Origin: Gremmenia infestans
Lineage: Eukaryota > Ascomycota > Leotiomycetes > Helotiales > Hamatocanthoscyphaceae
Assembly (NCBI GenBank): GCA_032629725.1
Contig: JAFEVB010000018.1
Span: 434,001 to 498,000, forward strand
Direction: 5' to 3'
Length of the DNA stretch: 64,000 nucleotides
Shown here in pieces: positions 57,001 to 64,000 of the stretch. Every line of letters begins with the position of its first letter. Positions within the stretch are counted from its first letter, which is position 1. A program made the position numbers and the translations under genes. A model generated the notes under the pieces. The model had not been told where the DNA came from and did not search any database. It was given only the letters and a program-made list of their open reading frames with translations.

Positions 57001-57773
57001 CACTCCCGTCTTGACTTGCGCATCAGATCCAATACAAATTTTTAGGCTCGTTTCATGCGCCTTGACCCCGCCGTCCTCGGATTGCCTACGTCCCAGGACT
57101 TTGAATCTCCCACCAGCGGGCAAAATTTGTGTTTATACCAGACTTGAAGGATGTAATGAAATAGGGACGCAATAATAAACGCCCTCCAAGAACCATCTTT
57201 GCACTTCCTTCAGCAAGAAGTCATTAGTCACGGGACGAACTTTGGTGGAAGACCCCGCCATGGTCCATGCTGCGTGACAAAACATGGAGACATGCAACGA
57301 AGATTAATAAATTATTGATACACACCTACGTAGAACCCCATGAGATCTGCCACTTGCATTCTTGAATTAATCCCCGTCCGGGGGTTGTAGTCAAGTGGGT
57401 TTTGCCGTCAATATTTATTCCCTCCTGCCTTGACACTTGCCGAGCTTCTTAGCAAAAAAAAAGACGTTCAAAAAGTCATTTAATAATAGTTCATACCCTT
57501 AATAGTATGTAATTCGTAATATAAGTAGCCATGTAAGTTATTTAATAGATAAGCTTATAAATTGTCAGTATCAAATCGGATCTTCTATGTCCAAATTTTC
57601 ATTCTCGTTACATATTCTTAAACTGTAATAGTAATGGATTCAACTAGTAGTGGGCTTAAACAACACGCTAAGGGTCCTATTAGTTTAAGTCGAGCTTGAT
57701 AAGTTTCCGCTTAGAAAGTAGTACGAAAATTTCAAGAAACGTAGATTAAGATAAGCACAACTCACTCCAAAAA
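54096..57773. other. Gene-poor interval of 3.7 kb
   Basis: No gene is supported. The first 500 bp are the promoter of the preceding minus gene. Two paired TTGACAGCA motifs lie at 55951/55969 and 56557/56575. A 56-codon ATG frame at 56844-57014 begins with a signal-like stretch (MRSFVIKRFVPFVLVVSAVV) and could encode a very small secreted peptide, but evidence is thin. Confidence 0.45.
55951..56586 (+). repeat. Paired TTGACAGCA motifs, both pairs 18 nt apart
   Basis: TTGACAGCAAAT at 55951 and TTGACAGCAATA at 55969; TTGACAGCATCT at 56557 and TTGACAGCAAAG at 56575. In both pairs the start-to-start distance is exactly 18 nt, and CCCCGC stands directly after the first pair and directly before the second. 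It looks like remains of an 18-bp minisatellite or a spaced binding site. Confidence 0.55.
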
Positions 57774-57891
57774 GGACAGATGGCCGAGCTGGTTATGGCG
57801 CCAGGTTAAGGTCAACTTAACACTTCTAATAGTATTAATACTACTATTCCTGGTCCAGAAATGGGCGTGGGTTCGAGTCCCACTCTGTTCA
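57774..57891 (+). tRNA. tRNA-Leu(AAG) with 36-nt intron
   Basis: The acceptor stem GGACAGA pairs with TCTGTTC, followed by discriminator A at 57891. D-arm GCCGAGCTGGTTATGGC, anticodon stem CCAGG/CCTGG, anticodon AAG at 57808-57810 preceded by T33, long variable arm with CCA/TGG, and T-arm GTGGGTTCGAGTCCCAC are all complete. The intron (57812-57847) starts one base after the anticodon, the canonical site, and contains CTTAA, which can pair with the anticodon loop TTAAG as needed by the splicing endonuclease. Confidence 0.95.
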
Positions 57892-57914
57892 AATGAGATT
57901 TCGCGATCTTAATA

Positions 57915-57923
57915 TTTTTTTTT
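57915..57923 (+). terminator. RNA polymerase III terminator
   Basis: A run of nine T, 24 nt downstream of the tRNA-Leu gene, followed by another T run. Confidence 0.85.
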
Positions 57924-60840
57924 GTTTTTTGGCGGCGTTGGGCTGAAGTAGATATAATTAACTTATGTTTTTTCAACTACGCTTTTTGGGATTTGCAGAG
58001 TGTCCCTTTTTGACAAATATAGTACCTTGAAACTAACTTGGTTAAGAAAATTTGAAAGCTATGGGGGGGGGAAGTCAAGCCTCTTTGTTTTCATGTTTTG
58101 CGGATGGAAATGGGACTCGTAAAATCTACCTTTAGATTGGCAGATTAGCGAGCATCTGTTATCGTAACACTTTGTACGGAGGGAGGGTCTTCTACTCTTC
58201 ACTCTTTTTCCTCTCGCTGCTAAAGATTTTTATATATATGTTCTAAAAAAATGGGCAAACCCTAGATTATGGCAGTTTGAATCCTCTGTGAGAAGAGAGC
58301 GTTTACATCCTAAACTCTGCATATGGACGAGCTTGCTCATGCTGATTATAAATTGGCCAGTGTTGTGGGGTTGGGCGGGGTCAAGATATCGGAGATAGTA
58401 TACGGTATCTAAAGGCCGCAGATTTTGTTGAGCTTCCACCACAACAGGTATTCATTAAATCTGTCTGACGCAAAAGAATGAACGAGTTATTTAAAATGAT
58501 TTGGCTTCTTCATAATTATGATCATATTCTGTTATTGCGACGTAATAACTATTCGGAGTTACAGAAATATTGAGGACGTTGCAGGCTATCAGGTGACTTA
58601 TTTTCCCCACCTTTTTTATAAGGTAGAAACCAAAGATTAGTATGTTCAATTCATACTAAGTATGTTATTCTCATAGCGTCTGACTTTTGATCTTCTATCT
58701 ACTTCTTCAAAGGGTACTGTCTCTAGTAGTCGTGTGATTTGATCATGTGATCCGCTTGCACCGGATTTGATTTTACGATGAGCTTGTCGGAAACTACGGA
58801 GGTAATTTGCACCACGACTCAAGTCCAACTACTCCGTACTGGATTCACCGTTGCTTTTCTTCTTCTTCTCATAGCGATGAAGAGACACGCAAAGCGGCGG
58901 CTCCTTTTCACCGAGAGAGTCTCAGGACCCTTTGGTATACATATACCATGAGTCGAGGATACCGTATCGGTCCGACGGGATTCAGAGAAGCACAAGCTGC
59001 CAGACAACGCTGCAACGGCTTTCCTTGAAGGCGATGGTCGAACATATTGATCAAGCCACGTGCAAGATATGTTACGATCCACCTCTATCTTCCCGAAAAC
59101 AAGATATTTGACGTTCATTCAACAGCAACACATGTATTTCTTCGTGCCGATCTTTATATCGCCGGTGAAGATCATCTTAATTGTGTAAGGTGTGAGAGGA
59201 GGTGGAAGAGTCGCTGCTGTGGACTAGCTGTCAAAGCTTCAATTTGGATCCTCAAGACTCCCACCCCTCAGCGTACGAGATGGTACCCTCAGGAACGGCT
59301 TTCTATATCGACATCTCTGAAATTTTCCATAAACATCGTCTCGATAGCTAGGATGCGAGAGAGCAGAGCCACGGTGCGAAGGCGCCATACGTCTTCACTC
59401 TGAAAATTGGGAAGGATGAGTTGGTGCCGACCTCACATCACATGGAGAGATGTAGGATCAGGAGATATATCGAGCTTCGACTTGATGTGAAGAATAAAAT
59501 TTCAGGTAACCAATGCGCTGCATACTGAGGTGCGCGTCGGCAAGAGGAGATATTTGTTATTGTGTGTAGTGCAGACCATTATTCGGCATGTTTGTTACTC
59601 AAGGAGTATATGATCATGAGATGAGAGGAAAGCAAGAGGTCTGACATCAATAAAAGGACCGCACCGCTCATCGAAATGATATTTCTCATACAGTACAGTA
59701 TGTGTCAGACTGTCATTCTTCTCCTACCAAAATCTTGTTTTTCGCAATACCCCCACCATGGGCTTGCTTGCTTGCTCTCCAGTCTCCTGCGGAAAATCTC
59801 AGCCAAGTGGCTTGATTGTATCTCTTCTATCGGACCTTCCCAATCTATCCTGTCTTACCATTATGATAATCTTCTAATTACTGTATATCTGTATCAAACA
59901 TCGCACTACTCCGAAACACTACTCTGCTGTCTCCGTCCGGTAGCCCGAGATCGATATTCTAATCTAGAACAACATAATTCGTCTATAGGAAAAGAGCCTG
60001 TGTAACCTTTGTTGCAAATCGCGAATAATCTCATAATTACTCCGGAAATGCCCCGAGTACAGTATACAAGAGTGAAGGCACAAGATTTCGATCAAATATG
60101 GACGAAAATGGACTTTTGTTGCAAGTCGCAATTGCTCCGGAAATACTCCTAGCCGGCGAGAATTCGAAATTCAGATATAAGTTACGGCGAAAGTGGTCTG
60201 GATTGATTATAGTAAGTCAGGTCAGGCCATAACGCTGAAAAAAAGGTGACTTTGTTTGCGGGAGTTGCACATATATACGTGTATGCGGCTAGGCTAGGTT
60301 TAGGTTCCGAAAAGTGTCCTTGTGCATCACTGCATGCAGGCATGGGGCCACTTTCTTAGATTAAACCCCACGGTTGCTTTCGCGGCAGATATTCCATAGG
60401 GGGTTCAAAGGAAGCAATATCTCTGTCCTGGGCTCATCCTTTTCTGCTCAACTTTCACTGGATACGTGTAGAATCCTCTTGTTTGAGCGAGACTTTTAGT
60501 CGTTATTTATAAGCCTTTACTAAATATTCGTATTCTGTGCTTCAATTTGTGAGTTGGATGATCTGTTATGCGAATTCTGATTATCATAGCTTATGTCCGA
60601 TGTTGGAGTTTATGATATCTCCTCTTCAAGGAAAGTATGCCTTAGATAGATATAGCTTTATATATAAAAATTGCCCTATGCTAGTATTATTGATAAATCA
60701 AAAACAAAACATGATGCGTAGTCTGTTCACTCTATATATGCGTAAGAATACGCGTGAGACGATTCAAAGAGCTTCTTCCAAACTTGCTAATAATATTATA
60801 ATTATAATACTTAGTAAAAAGCTATACTTCTAAGTGTAAT
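57924..60840. other. Gene-poor interval of 2.9 kb with a possible gene relic
   Basis: No intact gene is supported; some frames of 60-118 codons exist on both strands without family resemblance. The most gene-like part is 59196-59528, listed separately. AT content rises towards the right end. Confidence 0.45.
59196..59528 (+). pseudogene. Possible gene relic with one internal stop
   Basis: The frame from 59196 to the TGA at 59526-59528 is interrupted only by TAG at 59349-59351 and reads with protein-like composition, for example PSGTAFYIDISEIFHKHRL before and APYVFTLKIGKDELVPTS after the stop. Another frame is also open through part of it, so chance cannot be excluded. No family recognised. 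Confidence 0.25.
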
Positions 60841-61254
60841 AATCTTATAAGATACTAATAAAGCTATTAGATATGAACCTAATAATATCTTAAGTTTATA
60901 GACTTAATAAGATATTATATAAGTCTTAATATTATTATAGTAGCTTTTTTTTACTTCTATTAAAATATAAGTAACCTATATTATAAACCGTATTATAAAC
61001 CGTATTATATATCCCGACTTTTCTAGTTATATGATTTAGTATAGCTTAGTTAGCAAAAAGGCATTACCTTTTTATATTTATAATATTATCTAAATACTAA
61101 GTATTATTAACTAGAATACCTAGAATTAAGTCTATATTATATAATAGAGAAGTAATTATATATTAATATCTATAATACTAATACTAATTAGTAGTTTATC
61201 TTATAGAAGATACTATAGAATAGTAAAGTTTAGAGAAAAAGTAAAATTATAATA

Positions 61255-61534
61255 TAGTAGCTAATATTAGATTAAAAGCATTATAATTTTTATACTAGAG
61301 AATAGTAATAATAGCTTATAATATCTCTAGTAGATAATATTAGCTAAAATAAGAAGTTATAAGTAGTATTATATAATTATCTAGTAGCTAATATTAGATT
61401 AAAAGAAGAAATCGCTACTATTAGCAGCTAGCAATTTAAGAGCTATAGTAGCTAATATTAGATTAAAAGCAGCTATATTAATTATATAGAATAATAACCT
61501 TTATAAAAATCTAGTAGATAATATTAGCTAAAAG
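61255..61534 (+). repeat. Five dispersed ~23-bp repeats of two mirror-like types
   Basis: TAGTAGCTAATATTAGATTA occurs at 61255, 61382 and 61446; TAGTAGATAATATTAGCTAA at 61328 and 61512. They share the palindromic core TAATATTA, with the flanking C and A exchanged. Spacing is 54-73 nt. They appear to be copies of one ancestral unit. Confidence 0.7.
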
Positions 61535-61699
61535 AACTTTTTTATTAAAAAGCTTATTATTATAACTAAGATGCAAATCTCTAAATACTATATATTAAAC
61601 TATAATCTTAAATTTATATATCTAAAGTCTAAAAATATCTTAGAAACTAATAATACTATAATATAAAATAGTTTACTTATATTATATAACTAGTAATTA

Positions 61700-61723
61700 T
61701 AATAATAATAATAATAATAATAA
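61700..61723 (+). repeat. (TAA)8 microsatellite
   Basis: Eight uninterrupted TAA trinucleotides inside the AT-rich block. Confidence 0.9.
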
Positions 61724-63463
61724 AGAATTAATAGATTAAAACCTACTATATTATTAAGAGAATATAATATTCTAATAGAAATAGTAGAAAACCGTAATCT
61801 TATAATTAAGAGGCCTAAAAAGTAATATTACTATTACTATTTTTAAGAAAGTTATATATAAAGTTAATAAAAGCAAATAAAGCTTTCTAATTATAAAATA
61901 TAATATAGATACTTTTAATACTCTAGCAATTAATAGATATATTATCTATTAGAAAATAGTCTACTATACTAGTAAATAGTTAGATAATAACTTATAATAG
62001 ACTTTTTAGATCAAATTTATAAAATAGACCTTTAAAGTATTTTAGATAGTAATAGTAGTTTATATTAAATGTTTATATAACTATCTTTAATAATAAAAGT
62101 GTTTATAACTTTTATAAAAAAGTTAATAGTATTATAAATAATAAACCTTCTAGTAGAAAAGTATTAATATTTATAGTTAGCTAAGAAAGTTATATATTAA
62201 ATTAAATAGAACCTAATTTTCTACTTTTATAATTAGCTAGAATACTATAATAAACTAGGCAATGCAGTTTTATAAAAGAATAGATTATAATAAGAATCTA
62301 TAAAGAAGATAATTAGAGTATCTAAAGACTTTAAGGATTTAATAAAATAATAAAAGTTAGTAATTCTAACTTATTATAAAGTAGATTATAATAAATAAAT
62401 CTATTTAAAAGTTATATAAAGCGTTAAGAAAAGAATAATAGAAGTAATAATAACTAGTATTCTAAACTTTATATATAGATTAGATAGTAATCTACTTCTA
62501 TTAAAGAAAGTTTAAAAGTAATAGTAGAATAAAAAAGCTAGATAATAATAAAAGAAAAAATAGCTAAAGATTAATCTTAAATATCTAGAAAAAAGTTATC
62601 TTTATCTTAATATAAAAGTTAAACTTCTTTAAAAAAGATAATAAGATAAAGATTATAGATTTAGCACTTTATATATTTAATAACTTTATTAAAATAATAC
62701 CTAAAGTAATAAGTCTAACACGCTAGCAAATAGCTTACTAAACTTTTATAAAGATAAGAACTAAAGTTTATAAGCTAGTAAAAAGAATATTACTAAATAT
62801 CTTACTAATCTTATAAAGCTATATAATAATAAGCTATAATATAAAAAGAGATATTATAATATTATAAATATAAAGCTTACGATTTTCTATAAAAACTATT
62901 AAAATATAAGTTTTCTATCTTATTTATACTATAGAGAGTTTTCTTAAATACTTAAAGATAATATTATAGCATTTTACTATAAATTTCTTATAGGAAAAAG
63001 TCTTAATTTCAGCTCTTTAGTTAAGTAAATAAAAGCTAAATTTAAGATAAAAGAGAGCTAGTAGTAATATATAAATAAATAGAATATAACTACTCTTAAA
63101 TTAATTATACTAAAGCTAAAATAAGATAGAAAAAACTTTCTAAAGTGTCTAAATACGCTTTTTTTAAAACTAGTAATAGTTTAAAAAAAGATACTACTAA
63201 ACTACTAAAGTATAGAGATTCTATAGAATAAAGTTATTATATTATATTAAAATATTAAAAAGTATAAACAGATTATAATTTTACTTTTTATAATCTATTA
63301 TAGAACTTATTCTTAATTGCAAGTAGTAGTAGTAAGATTAATATTATTAATAATATTATAATTAAAGCTTATAAAGCAACGCTAGCAGCGCTAATTTAGT
63401 AATATTAAATTTAATTATAAATATATTAATTAAAGCTATAGTAATAGAAATAAATACTATAAT

Positions 63464-63547
63464 AAAAGTGGATTAAAAAGTGGATTATAAAGCGGATTAT
63501 AAGATAACTTAAGAGACGGCTTAGAGAGCGGCTTAGAAAGCGGCTTA
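63464..63547 (+). repeat. 12-bp tandem array, seven units, still reading as a tetrapeptide repeat
   Basis: Seven consecutive 12-bp units fill 84 nt exactly. In frame they read KSGL, KSGL, stop-SGL, stop-DNL, RDGL, ESGL, ESGL. The two stops are TAA at positions where other units have a charged residue, consistent with CAA to TAA by RIP. The array also stands out by its higher G+C. Confidence 0.75.
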
Positions 63548-64000
63548 TATACTTAGAACTATTTTTAATTTAGTAATTAAAAGTAATAATAGCAAGCTTT
63601 AACTAATAAGAAATATTATATTTATTAAAAGTTAGATTGCTAGTTTATATTATAGAGCGAATACTAAGTATATAAAGCAAAAACCTAAATTTAATATAAG
63701 AACAATTAACTAAGAAAAGAAAAAAAGCTTCTTTTATTAAAACTTATTAAAAGAGGTTTTCTAGTTTCTAAAAAAAGCAAGATTGCTATTATATTATATA
63801 TATAAAGTTATATATATAAGTATTATATACTAAGCTTTAATATTAGATATAATCTATTATATTACCTTTTTTCTTACTTTAGATAAAGGATTTTCTATAG
63901 TATCTATTTTATTTTTCTAGTTATCTAACGCTTAGTAGTCTTTAATTATATCTTCTAGCTTTTATATAGATCTAGTATAGCTAGTCTACTTTATAAAAAA

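Larger units (their letters stand above)
60841..64000. repeat. AT-rich block, RIP-degraded repetitive DNA
   Basis: Composition changes sharply near 60840: from there A+T is about 80% by eye, TA dinucleotides dominate, CA is rare except after G, and stop codons (TAA, TAG) fill all six frames, so no gene is readable. This is the expected outcome of repeat-induced point mutation (CpA to TpA) on a former transposable element. Repeat structure inside is listed separately. The block continues beyond the window. Confidence 0.85.

Noticed and set aside
59676..60005. 109-codon plus frame
   Set aside because: ATG-started but with Cys/Leu/Ser/Tyr-rich random composition and no recognisable motif; kept out of the gene list.
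1..64000. CRISPR arrays, phage, prokaryotic operons or secondary-metabolite clusters
   Set aside because: Nothing of the kind is visible; no PKS/NRPS/terpene genes, and the organisation is that of a eukaryote.

Overview
The window is nuclear DNA of a filamentous ascomycete (Pezizomycotina; Leotiomycetes/Helotiales is my best guess from the look of the proteins). The support is direct: genes are split by 40-130 nt GT-AG introns, RPB1 has a heptad CTD, HIS4 is the fungal trifunctional fusion, tRNA-Leu has an intron, several families are Pezizomycotina-specific (DUF3659/LEA-like, 2EXR, Vps3844), and the right end is an AT-rich block that looks degraded by repeat-induced point mutation (RIP). I re-joined exons by reading splice sites and phase; the exon coordinates given are my own reading.

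Layout. 1-6.6 kb: two divergent low-complexity stress-type genes, a Lys/Pro-rich repeat protein cut by the window edge (minus) and a nine-exon DUF3659-repeat protein (plus). 7.5-11.5 kb: a GFA-type zinc enzyme and a secreted S28 serine peptidase. 11.5-16.2 kb: a poor region with a decayed coiled-coil gene, a 70-bp-arm inverted repeat, an orphan protein and a 2EXR protein. 17-26.6 kb: the COMPASS subunit Swd1, RNA polymerase II RPB1 and a small Cys/His protein. 28.5-36 kb: a basic coiled-coil protein, TAF9, HIS4 and a broken PAF-acetylhydrolase copy. 36.6-44.2 kb: Vps3844-like membrane protein, a probable mitochondrial membrane protein, the PP1 regulator Sds22 and D-xylose reductase. 45-48.5 kb: a protein kinase with a C-terminal ubiquitin-like fold interrupted by an in-frame stop, and a very small gene candidate. 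51.2-54.1 kb: a 928-residue fungal protein with a conserved C-terminal Cys cluster. 54.1-60.8 kb is almost gene-free apart from tRNA-Leu(AAG). 60.84-64 kb is the AT-rich block.

The genes do not form one pathway; it is a housekeeping segment (transcription: RPB1, TAF9, Swd1; metabolism: HIS4, xylose reductase) running into a degenerate, repeat-rich flank. The points most worth a second look are: the in-frame TAG inside the kinase's ubiquitin-like domain; one-base frame breaks at homopolymers in sds22 and in the tiny gene at 48.3 kb; the PAF-acetylhydrolase pseudogene; the TTGACAGCA motif that recurs in the gene-poor part with a repeated 18-nt spacing; and a 12-bp tandem array in the RIP block that still reads as a tetrapeptide repeat.
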